From Micavibrio sp. UBA6212 (GTDB lineage Bacteria; Pseudomonadota; Alphaproteobacteria; Micavibrionales; Micavibrionaceae), in assembly GCA_002421905.1 (NCBI GenBank), contig DISK01000018.1, positions 5,972 to 69,971 on the forward strand: DNA of 64,000 bases, written 5' to 3'. A model generated the notes under the pieces. That model saw only the letters and a program-made list of their open reading frames with translations, was not told the DNA's origin and ran no database searches. Of the stretch, positions 34,620 through 42,709 are shown piece by piece. The position numbers were made by a program, and so were the translations under genes. Numbering within the stretch: the stretch's first letter is position 1; each line of letters opens with the position of its first letter.

Positions 34620-35261
34620 ATGAAACAAGACCGCGTTGACGAAAATATCCAGTTTATTGACCAGTTTATTGGCGAGGTTGCCAAGCGGGACGTGATTCCT
34701 GACGGTGGAATAGATTATCGAAATCAAGCGGATCGTGAGTATGACAAGCGCCTTGCCCAGATGCTGCAATCCATGCGCCATATGTGGAAAGAACAATCCC
34801 GCTCCTTTATTTCGCCCAGAATGCTCACTGAGGCTGTGGAGGTCTTCAATCGTGATTTCGGACAGTTGAATGATCTGGTCGCTTTGAATGTCGGATCCAT
34901 CAGAGGTACGGCGCTCAGCCATTTGTTATCTTCTTATTACAGATCGGAATATCTGGCCCAAGAACAAAAGAAAATCAATTTTCTGGGAGAGTCTATGCTG
35001 CGGCATGCGGACGCAAAACAATCTGATCTGAAAATGGGCGGCAACGAAGTGCGAGGCTCTGGAACCCATGGTCTGGCTGTCGCGTGGATTTCAGCTGCCC
35101 AGATATTCTGGGGATTTCCTGCGGAAAAACCTTCTTCCGAGAAAAGTCTGAAATCGGAGTTTTCCAAAGCGCCTGTTCCATTATCTGTTATTCAAGGTGG
35201 TCTGGGGGCTGAATGGCAGCGCTCTCCGGCACGCGGACATTTGCAGTTGGTGGTGGGGTAG
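34620..35261 (+). CDS. Hypothetical protein, 213 residues
   Basis: The ATG follows AGGGAG at a good distance. The protein is helical and charged in its first 110 residues (DYRNQADREYDKRLAQMLQS) and has no signal peptide or membrane helix. The last third is Ser/Pro/Gly-rich and likely disordered. I recognise no domain. It is a single gene, convergent with the ABC ATPase gene 12 bases away. Confidence 0.65.
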   Translation: MKQDRVDENIQFIDQFIGEVAKRDVIPDGGIDYRNQADREYDKRLAQMLQSMRHMWKEQSRSFISPRMLTEAVEVFNRDFGQLNDLVALNVGSIRGTALSHLLSSYYRSEYLAQEQKKINFLGESMLRHADAKQSDLKMGGNEVRGSGTHGLAVAWISAAQIFWGFPAEKPSSEKSLKSEFSKAPVPLSVIQGGLGAEWQRSPARGHLQLVVG

Positions 35262-35273
35262 TTCTTCTGCGCT

Positions 35274-36197
35274 TTAATTGCGGGTGAGCTGCAAAAACAC
35301 ATCTTCCAGATCACGATCGTCGGTCGAGAGATCGACAATTCCCAGCCCCGCGGATTGAACAGCGGTGATGATTTCTCCGGCATTGGTTTCTTTGGGAGAA
35401 TAGCGGAACGCCAGCGTTCTTTTGCCCTCTTTTTGCGGCGAAAAGCGCAGCAAAGATTCCGGTATATCCCACAAATCCCGATCAAGGCGCAGGGTGATTT
35501 CCTTGGCCTCAACACGCGAGAGCAGCGTTTCCTTGTCTTCGTCGGCCACAATTCTCCCGTGATTGATAATGGCAATCCGGTCGCACAGCTCTTCGGCTTC
35601 TTGCAGATAGTGGGTGGTCAGCAAAATGGTCAGGCCTTGTTTATTGAGCAGGCGGACACTGTCCCATAACTGGTTGCGTAACTCGACATCGACCCCTGCG
35701 GTGGGTTCATCAAGCACCAGAATGGGAGGGGTGTGTACCATGGCTTTGGCCACCATAAGGCGCCGCCGCATCCCGCCCGAGAGGGAACGGGCGTATGAAT
35801 CGGCTTTATCCAGCAGGCCAACCAGTTTTAACAGGTCTTCGGTTTTGCGTTCAGATTTTGGAACGCCATACAGGCCTGCTTGTAGATCGAGCAATTTGCG
35901 TGGCGAAAAGAACGGATCGAAATTGAGTTCTTGCGGAACAATTCCAATATTGGCGCGGGTTTGGCGCGGGTTTTCGTCGATGTATGTGTCCCAGATTTTA
36001 ACCGCTCCGGACGTTTTAAGCACTAAACCAGCCAGAATATTGATGATCGTCGATTTACCCGCACCATTAGGCCCAAGGAGTCCGTAGATGGAGCCTTGCG
36101 GGATGGAGAGGGATATATTGTCCAATGCAGTTTTCTCTGGAGATTTTCCAGAGGCCGCATAGGTTTTGGACAGGCCGATGATTTCAATGGCATTCAT
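35274..36197 (-). CDS. ABC-2 type transporter ATP-binding protein (orphan)
   Basis: The 307-residue ATPase has Walker A GPNGAGKST, the Q-loop IGIVPQELNFDP, signature LSGGMRRR, Walker B ILVLDEPTAGVD and H-loop TTHYLQEAEE. The C-terminal extension of about 80 residues is typical of ABC-2 type (YadG/CcmA-like drug or polysaccharide exporters). The start is placed at MNAIEIIGLSKTY; an upstream ATG (36287) would overlap the GNAT gene and adds a non-family tail. The permease expected next to it (YadH-like) is not in the window, so the partner is encoded elsewhere or lost. Confidence 0.9.
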   Translation of the reverse strand: MNAIEIIGLSKTYAASGKSPEKTALDNISLSIPQGSIYGLLGPNGAGKSTIINILAGLVLKTSGAVKIWDTYIDENPRQTRANIGIVPQELNFDPFFSPRKLLDLQAGLYGVPKSERKTEDLLKLVGLLDKADSYARSLSGGMRRRLMVAKAMVHTPPILVLDEPTAGVDVELRNQLWDSVRLLNKQGLTILLTTHYLQEAEELCDRIAIINHGRIVADEDKETLLSRVEAKEITLRLDRDLWDIPESLLRFSPQKEGKRTLAFRYSPKETNAGEIITAVQSAGLGIVDLSTDDRDLEDVFLQLTRN

Positions 36198-36228
36198 GTT
36201 GGTGATAATAGGGGGGTTGATGGGAGTT

Positions 36229-36765
36229 TCAAGAGGTTTGTTTTTTTGTAATATACAAGATATCGCTGACGCGTTCCAGATCATCACATAGGCGGAGAAT
36301 TTCTTTGTCGCGTGTTGCTCCTAGTTTTTCTACCAAGCGGATCGATCTTGTGTTGTGTGGGTCTATATAATGATGAATTTCTGTGATGCCCAAATTTTGA
36401 AAGGCATGATCTTTAACCGCTCGCGCTGCTTCTAACGCCAACCCCTTTCCCCATTTTGATTTCAGCAATATCCATCCCAATTCCGGAATGGAGGTCTTTT
36501 CGCAAGGGCGCAACCCGACAAGTCCGCAAAAATCTCCTGTCTCCTTTTCTTCCAGAAAATACATGCCATAGGATTTGATTTGCCACTGTTCGAGGTTTTT
36601 GCGGCAATAATCAGAGTTTTCCTGAGGACTTAAGGGAGAGCATCCCGCCATCGACATGATTTCAGGGTCGGCATGCATTTTTGCAATTTCAGGGGTGTCA
36701 TCATTCTTAGGTAAACGAAGAATGAGGCGCTCTGTTTCTAAGCTGTGAGTGGTTATCGTCATCAA
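36229..36765 (-). CDS. GNAT N-acetyltransferase, RimJ/RimL-like
   Basis: This 178-residue enzyme uses acetyl-CoA to acetylate an amino group. It starts with the ETERLILRLPKNDD segment typical of the RimJ/RimL-type GNAT family, and has the acetyl-CoA loop KSKWGKGLALEAARAV and the closing HNTRSIRLVEKLGA motif. The target, a ribosomal protein or a small molecule, cannot be told. It lies 3 bases after the hydrolase gene on the same strand, and they likely form an operon. Confidence 0.88.
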   Translation of the reverse strand: MMTITTHSLETERLILRLPKNDDTPEIAKMHADPEIMSMAGCSPLSPQENSDYCRKNLEQWQIKSYGMYFLEEKETGDFCGLVGLRPCEKTSIPELGWILLKSKWGKGLALEAARAVKDHAFQNLGITEIHHYIDPHNTRSIRLVEKLGATRDKEILRLCDDLERVSDILYITKKQTS

Positions 36766-36768
36766 TTA

Positions 36769-37725
36769 TTATTCTTTATAGCAGTACTCGCCTTCGGTTG
36801 AAAGCCAAGAGGTAACCGCATCACTTGTCAGCCAATCTTTTGCGGCCATGTCATCTTTGAGATAGGCGTCCCAAAAGGCAAGTGAAAGGATTTTGATGAT
36901 CTCTTCATGGGTTTCCTGTTTGGGATTGGCGTCAAGTTGCCCTCTTGATCCGTTATAGACCATGTGGTCCCCGCCATCCATCACAATCAAATGTTGGTCG
37001 GGGCCGCCGGAATGGGTGAAGACTTCCAAACGATCTTTATATCCGAAATTTTTTAAGGGGGACTCATCGTCGGTTCCGGTCATCACCAGAAGAGGAATTT
37101 TGATTGCGCCGTAAAAATCTTGCGGGGTATGGCCTTTCTTTTCCATGTGGGGGCCAGGGCTGTAGGCTATCCCTGCCTTGATGCGCGGTTCGTATAAATC
37201 ATAGAGGCGTTTGCCGTGACCTCTTTTTTGTCCGGCCATGATTTGGGTGGTCATCGCACCGAAAGAATGTCCCGACATACCGATTTTATTTAAGTCCATC
37301 AATGGTGCGATGTCGAGTGTTGCCAGTTGATCCAGCACAAAGGGGACGTCTTTGAAGCGGTTGAGTGTTGCGTGGCGCGGGATATGCGTGGCGCGGATGA
37401 CATCCCATGGGTGGCCTTTTTTTCCTTCCCAGAGGGAGCTATCGGTGCCGTGATGTTGGATATGCACCACGATATAGCCGTGTGAGGCGATAAAGCGCGA
37501 GATAAACCCCGCTCCGTCACGCGAGCCACCCAACCCATGCGACCAAAGGATAACCGGAAAAGGGCCGCTTCCCAAATCCATGGGTTTATAGGTTTTATAG
37601 AGGACTTTGCGATTCCCGCGCTTTGCATCAATCCACTCACCACGCCCCAACGTGATTTGCGAGGGTTCGGTATCAGGCGAAATATTCGGGTTCCAAAGCG
37701 GGGCGGATAGGGGTGTGCTGGTCAT
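36769..37725 (-). CDS. Alpha/beta hydrolase, PAF-acetylhydrolase/dienelactone-hydrolase-like
   Basis: The 318-residue protein has the alpha/beta hydrolase fold. The oxyanion-hole motif is SHGLGGSRDG, the nucleophile Ser is in GMSGHSFGA, an Asp in MTGTDDE is a likely triad member, and the His is in the VMDGGDHMVY region. The layout resembles the PAF-acetylhydrolase-like / chlorophyllase-like serine esterases. No signal peptide is seen, so it is cytoplasmic. The substrate is unknown. It is between an MFS remnant and a GNAT gene, all on the minus strand. Confidence 0.85.
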   Translation of the reverse strand: MTSTPLSAPLWNPNISPDTEPSQITLGRGEWIDAKRGNRKVLYKTYKPMDLGSGPFPVILWSHGLGGSRDGAGFISRFIASHGYIVVHIQHHGTDSSLWEGKKGHPWDVIRATHIPRHATLNRFKDVPFVLDQLATLDIAPLMDLNKIGMSGHSFGAMTTQIMAGQKRGHGKRLYDLYEPRIKAGIAYSPGPHMEKKGHTPQDFYGAIKIPLLVMTGTDDESPLKNFGYKDRLEVFTHSGGPDQHLIVMDGGDHMVYNGSRGQLDANPKQETHEEIIKILSLAFWDAYLKDDMAAKDWLTSDAVTSWLSTEGEYCYKE

Positions 37726-37730
37726 ATGAT

Positions 37731-37919
37731 TTATCTAGCATGTTGTGCGTTGTTTTGTAGCGTTTTTTTGTCGGTTTGAGCCGTTGTAAGGCTGCCTGTG
37801 ATCTCGCTGAAGTACAAAATGGAGATCGGATAAAAGAGCCGCAGGGCCGCCAAAAACTCGTTGGCGCCCATCAGTGTAAAGTTTCTAGCCAGCTTGTATC
37901 GTAATTCCGGTTTTCGCAT
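37731..37919 (-). pseudogene. Remnant of an MFS transporter N-terminus
   Basis: Residues 7-45 of this 62-residue frame (NFTLMGANEFLAALRLFYP, then ISILYFSEITGSL) look like the first membrane helix of major facilitator proteins of the type that start N-x-L-x-x-x-x-F-L-x-x-L-x-F-F-x-P-I-x-I-L-Y-F. After GSL the sequence becomes polar and stops, immediately before the hydrolase gene. Eleven or so helices are missing, so it is most likely a deletion remnant. The alternative is a real small protein of one helix, which I think less likely. Confidence 0.55.
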
Positions 37920-38026
37920 GACCTTGTCATGGCATATTTTTTTATTCAGAATCAATAAGTTATTTTATTTCACGAAGAATTTGGCCAGTTTTGATTCTGG
38001 AAACTTACATTTTTCGAAATTAATAG

Positions 38027-38055
38027 TTGACATATAAGTAAGTTCGGGTTATAAA
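38027..38055 (+). promoter_or_regulatory. Near-consensus sigma-70 promoter of an intergenic RNA
   Basis: TTGACA (38027-38032) and TATAAA (38050-38055) are separated by exactly 17 bases. This is one of the two best promoters seen in the window and does not lead to any protein gene. Transcription should start near 38062. Confidence 0.8.
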
Positions 38056-38061
38056 TTGGCC

Positions 38062-38269
38062 AACTCCAGTATAAATGACAGACGACGGTGATACTTAAAA
38101 GACCCAATAAGGGCTGCAAAAGATCATCAGGGTGTACGAAGATCAGCGTAGTACTTTATTTTTTCTCTCTTTGAAGAGAACGAGTTTTTAGAAAAGAATT
38201 TTTAGAGCTTTCTCCCCCCCAGAAGAAAGGCAGGTCTTTGAGCTTCGCTCAAGGCCTGTTTTCTTTTTT
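38062..38269 (+). ncRNA. Candidate small regulatory RNA (~208 nt) with a C-rich loop
   Basis: The stretch between a near-consensus promoter and a strong intrinsic terminator contains no convincing frame. Near the 3' end, CTTTCT (38208-38213) pairs with AGAAAG (38224-38229) to expose a loop of seven Cs plus AGA. C-rich loops of this kind can pair with Shine-Dalgarno sequences and are known from alphaproteobacterial trans-acting sRNAs. The terminator hairpin follows after one base. It does not fit the 6S, SRP, RNase P or tmRNA pattern. The identity is new to me; the RNA itself is likely, its action an inference. Confidence 0.7.
38231..38269 (+). terminator. Intrinsic terminator of the candidate sRNA
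   Basis: CAGGTCTTTGAGC and GCTCAAGGCCTG form a stem of about 12 pairs (one bulged T, one G-T pair) with a TTC loop (38231-38258), followed by TTTTCTTTTTT. It is a strong rho-independent terminator. Confidence 0.88.
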
Positions 38270-38398
38270 GCTTCCATCTTTAATCTTTGGGGGTGTCAGA
38301 TATCAGCTCATATACCATCCGTACACTTCGCTTCATCTTCCTGTCCAAAGACCAAAGCTGTTTGCAAAGTTCTGTGTGATGAGGATGAAGAGTTGAGA

Positions 38399-38648
38399 AG
38401 TCGTTCACGCGAAGGACGCAAGGTAGCGCTACGGTCGCAAAGGGTCATTGTCATTGCGAGTGAAAGCGAAGCAATCCAGAGAAATTTGCGAATTTGATAC
38501 TCCGTGGTTTCTTTTTTGTCCGGATCCCCGCCTGCGCGGGGATGACAGGGAAAGAAGGTGTGTGAGCGGGGATGACAGGGAAGGAATAAATAAGGGAATA
38601 AATAACAAGTCCTCTCCCTTGAGGGGAGAGGATTTAGGTGATGGTGAT
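38399..38648. repeat. Intergenic repeat cluster (families D, C, F, B)
   Basis: Family D (AGTCGTTCACGCGAAGGACG, 38399-38447), family C (GTCATTGCGAGTGAAAGCGA, 38454-38481), CCCCGCCTGCGCGGGGATGAC-type hairpin (38525-38545) with a partial direct repeat of GCGGGGATGACAGGGAA, and family B (TTGAGGGGAGAGGATTTAGG core, 38612-38648) follow one another with no gene between them. Family D here is nearly the same as at 44718-44762. Confidence 0.75.
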
Positions 38649-38668
38649 GCCGACCAATTTTTTTTAAG

Positions 38669-40003
38669 CTACACAAAGCGGCTGATGAGGACGATATCGG
38701 ACTCGATATCGTTGGACGGAATGCGGACGATATGTCCGTTGCCCGGAGCCGTTTCAATCGGGTTGCCTTTTTTATCTTTCATTTCGCTTAGCGTGATTTC
38801 GCGGTTTTGTCCGTTGGGGAGAATAATTTCCAGACGGTCACCAACCGAGAATTTGTTTTTCACATCAATTTCCATCCAATTGTCCTGACGGGAAATCATT
38901 TCGCCGACAAATTGTTGTTTGTGAGAATCGGAGGCTCCAGCCATATAGTTCTGGTGATCTTGCGAATGGTGGCGTTGATAAAAACCGTCGGTATATCCAC
39001 GGTGCGCCAGATTTTCGAGTGTGCCGATCAGTTTGGGGTCAAGTGGTTGTCCGGAGACAGCCTGATCAATCGCCTGACGGTAGCATTGCGAGGTGCGGGC
39101 TGCGTAGTAATGCGATTTGGTACGGCCTTCGATCTTCAAACAATCGACACCGATTTCCACGAGTTTATGCACATGTTCGATGGCCCGCAAATCTTTCGAG
39201 TTCATGATGTAGGTGCCTTGTTCGTCTTCGAACACGGGCATGAATTCTCCGGGGCGATTTTGTTCTTCTAGAAAATAGACGTCATCAGCCATCGGGTGAC
39301 GGTCGAGTGATCCGCAATCCGAAAACATTTCCGGTTGTTGCAAGGCATCTTGTGGTAAAATGATGCCTTGTTCTGATTCAACTGCGCTGGTGGTATTGTA
39401 TTTCCAGCGGCAGGCATTGGTGCAGGTCCCCTGATTGGCGTCGCGGTGATTAAAGTAACCGGAGAGCAAACAGCGTCCCGAATAGGCGATGCATAACGCG
39501 CCATGAATAAAGACTTCGATTTCCATGTCGGGGCATTCCTGACGAATTTCTGCAATTTCCTTGAGCGATAATTCGCGCGAGAGAATGATGCGGGTCAGTC
39601 CCATCTTCTGCCAGAACTTCACAGCGGCGAAATTCACGGTGTTCATTTGAACCGATAAGTGAACAGGAACTTCCGGCCATTTTTCCCGCACCATCATAAT
39701 CAATCCCGGGTCGGCCATGATCAAACCATCGGGTTTCATGTCAATGACCGGTTCGATTTCATTGAGGAAAGTCCGGACTTTGCCGTTATGCGGAAAGAGG
39801 TTGGCCGCGACAAAAAACTTTTTGCCCTGAGCATGGGCGCGTTCAATGCCAAAGGCCAGATTTTCATCTTTTTTGAACGAGTTGTTGCGTACCCGCAAGC
39901 TGTATTTCGGTTGGCCTGCATACACGGCATCGGCACCATACGCAAAAGCGTAGTCCATCATTTTTATCGATCCGGCAGGCGCCAGTAATTCCGGTTTTTT
40001 CAT
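38669..40003 (-). CDS. trhP: U32-family tRNA hydroxylation protein TrhP (YegQ)
   Basis: This 444-residue protein belongs to the U32 peptidase-like family. It begins MKKPELLAPAGSIKMMDYAF, a TIM-barrel start typical of the family, and has the U32 signature region with conserved cysteines (EVFIHGALCIAYSGRCLLSG, then NQGTCTNACRW), which may hold an iron-sulfur cluster. E. coli YegQ (TrhP) takes part in prephenate-dependent formation of 5-hydroxyuridine at tRNA position 34. Family members RlhA and UbiU/UbiV are other possibilities, but length and N-terminus fit TrhP best. It stands alone on the minus strand. Confidence 0.88.
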   Translation of the reverse strand: MKKPELLAPAGSIKMMDYAFAYGADAVYAGQPKYSLRVRNNSFKKDENLAFGIERAHAQGKKFFVAANLFPHNGKVRTFLNEIEPVIDMKPDGLIMADPGLIMMVREKWPEVPVHLSVQMNTVNFAAVKFWQKMGLTRIILSRELSLKEIAEIRQECPDMEIEVFIHGALCIAYSGRCLLSGYFNHRDANQGTCTNACRWKYNTTSAVESEQGIILPQDALQQPEMFSDCGSLDRHPMADDVYFLEEQNRPGEFMPVFEDEQGTYIMNSKDLRAIEHVHKLVEIGVDCLKIEGRTKSHYYAARTSQCYRQAIDQAVSGQPLDPKLIGTLENLAHRGYTDGFYQRHHSQDHQNYMAGASDSHKQQFVGEMISRQDNWMEIDVKNKFSVGDRLEIILPNGQNREITLSEMKDKKGNPIETAPGNGHIVRIPSNDIESDIVLISRFV

Positions 40004-40134
40004 CTTGCATCCTCTTGAATTTGGCCATTTATGGCGGAAGTTGAGGTCAAAAGTCCAGCTTAAATATTATTTGACATAATTATTAATCTCCTCTAGAATT
40101 TGTGGGTGATGCACCATATCTAAAGCGGAAAAGT

Positions 40135-42012
40135 ATGTCAGAGCATATTAAGTATAAAAAGGCTTTCAAGCTATATGGTCAAAAATTGTTTGATCATTAT
40201 TCGAAAAAATTTCCTGACGAGAAATTAGGTTCCCGCGCCGAAGATGTCTTTGAACGAATTTCTTCATATGATCCGACCCACGATGCCAAAGAGCCTCAAA
40301 AAAGATTTCAATTCCTTGATTGGATGGCGAGAAATCTTATTAAAGGCGAGGTGAGCCCTCAGGATTTGTTCAAGGTTCGTGATGACCTGATTTTATTTAC
40401 TAGAAAAATCAAATCTGTTGGAAATCCAAATATTGATAATTATACACTTTCTTCTTTGGCAGAGGTGACATTCCCCTTTCTTGGTGAATTGACCGAGCCA
40501 AGTTCTGCCGATCAGAAGCGTTTGGAGCGCGATCGTGCCGAAAAGAATAGTGTGATATTTTATGATGGCCATGCTGGAAAAATTCTAATGCCCCAGACTA
40601 TGGAGGCCTCACAGTTTTGGGGACGTGGAACGCGTTGGTGTATCTCTGCAACACAATCGGATAATTTATTCGATCAATATCATCAGAAAGGAAAAACCCC
40701 TATTCTGATGTTTCTTCCCAAAGGAACTCAAGAGAAGTTTGCTTTTACTCTGAAAGATGAAGCTATGCGCAATGCGCGCGATGATGAAGTTCGCAAGTCT
40801 CCCGAGGTCTTAAAGAATTTTCTTGGCGAGGCTCTTTATGCCCTTCAGTCAAAGGTCGCATTTCAAGAGTGTAGTTCTGCTGTTCAAAAAACATTGAGAG
40901 AAGGCATGATGCAGGTTTGTGACGCTTATCAACATGTCTTGCGCTCCGGTGAGGCTCATGCTTTGCCATCGTGTATTTCGCCTGCTGTTATGGTTGAAGA
41001 GCTTGTTAAGAAAAGTCAGGATATCTCCTGGTGGTCAGTGGATAACGGTTCGGTCAATGTTATCCCTTTGTTCTCTCATCCTGCAATGCTCCTTGAGTTC
41101 AAAAAAATTGATCCTGCACAGACAGATACTATTCGTTCTGCACTTTCAAGTGTCGAGATGGATGATGATGTGTTTGAGTGGTGTAAGGAAGAGTTCACTT
41201 TATCTGAGGATGATCTTCATGATCGCGATCATATTCTTTCGAGGTTGAAAGATTTTAACTCGCTGATGACGGAAAGAAGTCAATTATTTGGTCACTGCGG
41301 ATTTGACTCGTTGGACTTGGAAGAGACTCTTGCTGAACATCTTCTATCACAGATTCCAGTTTCATATTGGGATGATATCAAATTTACGATGGATGTTATT
41401 CAAAGCTTCCCTCATTTCAGATCGGGTCTTGTTAGTGAAATTCCAGAGATTATACGCCATCCTGAAGTTGTTCTTTATTTTACCAAGCAGATGTACGAGG
41501 ACGGATCTGATTTTTTTGCCGATTTTTTGAAAGGCACACCTGAAGTTTGGTCTGCAAAAATTGAGGGACAGAGCTTTATGGAAGCTGTGTTACCTCAGTC
41601 TTTCGATAATTTTTATTTGGCCACCGAATTCGCTGGTGCTGCAAAGCTTGGTAGGATAACAGATTTTTCTCATCTGGAACAGAAAATCAATATGCAGTTT
41701 TCTGATGGATTACCCAATCGCGAAGACCTTGATCTTGCTCTCTACAGCGCAGAGGATATGGATGTTTCTTTCGTTGTTGAACGCACCATAGAAAGGCATC
41801 CGGATTGGTTTGAGGATGTCCCCGCATCACGGCAAACCCTTGTTATGGCGGCATTTGCAGTTGCCCATAATCCTGAGGCGCTTTTGGATGTTCGGAGTGA
41901 CTTTCTTCGTTCGGCAAATCATCCAGTTGAGTTTGATGCCGCATTCGTCAAATTGAAGGATGGGCCGACCAAGTCCAGCCTTGAACCTTTCTTTGGTCAT
42001 ATCCTTAATTAA
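40135..42012 (+). CDS. Large protein of unknown function with a GTRWCISAT motif
   Basis: The 625-residue product has no signal peptide or membrane helix and is acidic. The start is the ATG after GCGGAAAAG; a GTG 11 codons before it is less likely. A segment at about 170-205 reads WGRGTRWCISATQSDNLFDQY followed by a short beta-like LMFLPKGT strand; similar GT-W-C motifs occur in phage and mobile-element proteins of unknown function. The rest is helical with repeated short acidic segments. The region looks more AT-rich than its neighbours. It may be acquired DNA, but no integrase or att site flanks it. Confidence 0.8.
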   Translation: MSEHIKYKKAFKLYGQKLFDHYSKKFPDEKLGSRAEDVFERISSYDPTHDAKEPQKRFQFLDWMARNLIKGEVSPQDLFKVRDDLILFTRKIKSVGNPNIDNYTLSSLAEVTFPFLGELTEPSSADQKRLERDRAEKNSVIFYDGHAGKILMPQTMEASQFWGRGTRWCISATQSDNLFDQYHQKGKTPILMFLPKGTQEKFAFTLKDEAMRNARDDEVRKSPEVLKNFLGEALYALQSKVAFQECSSAVQKTLREGMMQVCDAYQHVLRSGEAHALPSCISPAVMVEELVKKSQDISWWSVDNGSVNVIPLFSHPAMLLEFKKIDPAQTDTIRSALSSVEMDDDVFEWCKEEFTLSEDDLHDRDHILSRLKDFNSLMTERSQLFGHCGFDSLDLEETLAEHLLSQIPVSYWDDIKFTMDVIQSFPHFRSGLVSEIPEIIRHPEVVLYFTKQMYEDGSDFFADFLKGTPEVWSAKIEGQSFMEAVLPQSFDNFYLATEFAGAAKLGRITDFSHLEQKINMQFSDGLPNREDLDLALYSAEDMDVSFVVERTIERHPDWFEDVPASRQTLVMAAFAVAHNPEALLDVRSDFLRSANHPVEFDAAFVKLKDGPTKSSLEPFFGHILN

Positions 42013-42031
42013 TTCAATCGTGTCGTCTTGT

Positions 42032-42538
42032 TTATTTCTTGCGGAATTTGTCGAGGGAGATAACTTCTCCGCCTCCAGATTTCGATTTTTTGCCTTTCGG
42101 ACTGTCCGGATCATCGTCTCCGTCGTCATCCATCGCGAGGGCCGCAAGGGCTTCTTCCTCATGATCCATCAGGTCACCTAATGGCTGGAATTGCAGGGCG
42201 AAATTAACCGACGGGTCGGCAAAAATTGTGACGGCGGCGATCGGGACGATCAAACGTTCCGGAATATTGTTGAAGGACAAGGTGACACCCAGATTGGTTT
42301 CATCCACTGTCAGATTTTCAAACTGGTATTGGAGGACAATCGTCATCTCGCCCGGATAGCGTTCGCGCAGATAATCAGGGATTTGTACACCCGGAAAATC
42401 GGTCATAAAGGTGATGTAGAAATGGTGGTCGCTGGGAAGGCCATGTTCTTGCACTTCGGAAACGGCTTGACGAACCACGCCGCGGAGCGCTGATTCAACC
42501 ATTTTATCGTATCTAAGGGTAGTGTCGTCGTTTTTCAT
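42032..42538 (-). CDS. sspB: ClpXP adaptor SspB, alphaproteobacterial type
   Basis: SspB binds the ssrA tag of proteins released by tmRNA and hands them to ClpXP for degradation. The 168-residue protein matches the alphaproteobacterial form: RYDKMVESALRGVVRQAVSE, HHFYITFMTDFPGVQIPD, YPGEMTIVLQYQFENL and VNFALQF. A disordered acidic linker (DDDGDDDPDSPKGKKSKSGG) leads to a C-terminal tail, VISLDKFRKK, which in other SspBs docks onto ClpX. The start is the ATG at 42538; a TTG two codons earlier is possible. It lies directly downstream of ssrA on the same strand. Confidence 0.94.
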   Translation of the reverse strand: MKNDDTTLRYDKMVESALRGVVRQAVSEVQEHGLPSDHHFYITFMTDFPGVQIPDYLRERYPGEMTIVLQYQFENLTVDETNLGVTLSFNNIPERLIVPIAAVTIFADPSVNFALQFQPLGDLMDHEEEALAALAMDDDGDDDPDSPKGKKSKSGGGEVISLDKFRKK

Positions 42539-42583
42539 CAGCAATATCTGGGGTCTTTTTGAGCAGAACTGTTTGTAGAATCA

Positions 42584-42612
42584 GCTATAAACGGTTGGGA
42601 TTGATTTGTCCA
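42584..42612 (-). promoter_or_regulatory. Candidate sspB promoter
   Basis: On the minus strand TGGACA (42612-42607) and TATAGC (42589-42584) are 17 bases apart, between the ssrA terminator and the sspB start. The -35 matches the consensus in five of six positions and the -10 in four. It suggests sspB has its own promoter and is not just read through from ssrA. Confidence 0.5.
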
Positions 42613-42675
42613 GCGCAGGCGGAATTTCACCCTTAAGAAAATTTTGACATAATTTCTCACAGAAATTTAAGCCAT

Positions 42676-42709
42676 AAAAAATGGGGCAGTTCTGTTGCTA
42701 GGCCGCCCC
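42676..42709 (-). terminator. Terminator at the 3' end of ssrA
   Basis: On the minus strand GGGGCGG (42709-42703) pairs with TGCCCC plus one more base (down to 42683), followed by A and six Ts (42681-42676). The hairpin ends the tmRNA precursor before sspB. Confidence 0.75.

Noticed and set aside
34458..34922. Minus-strand frame over the gap and the gene at 34620
   Set aside because: It overlaps the better-supported plus-strand gene, which has an AGGGAG site; the minus frame has none.
38062..38269. 6S RNA, SRP RNA or RNase P RNA as the identity of the candidate sRNA
   Set aside because: The ends do not pair into the long 6S rod, and the SRP tetraloop region and RNase P conserved stretches are not present.
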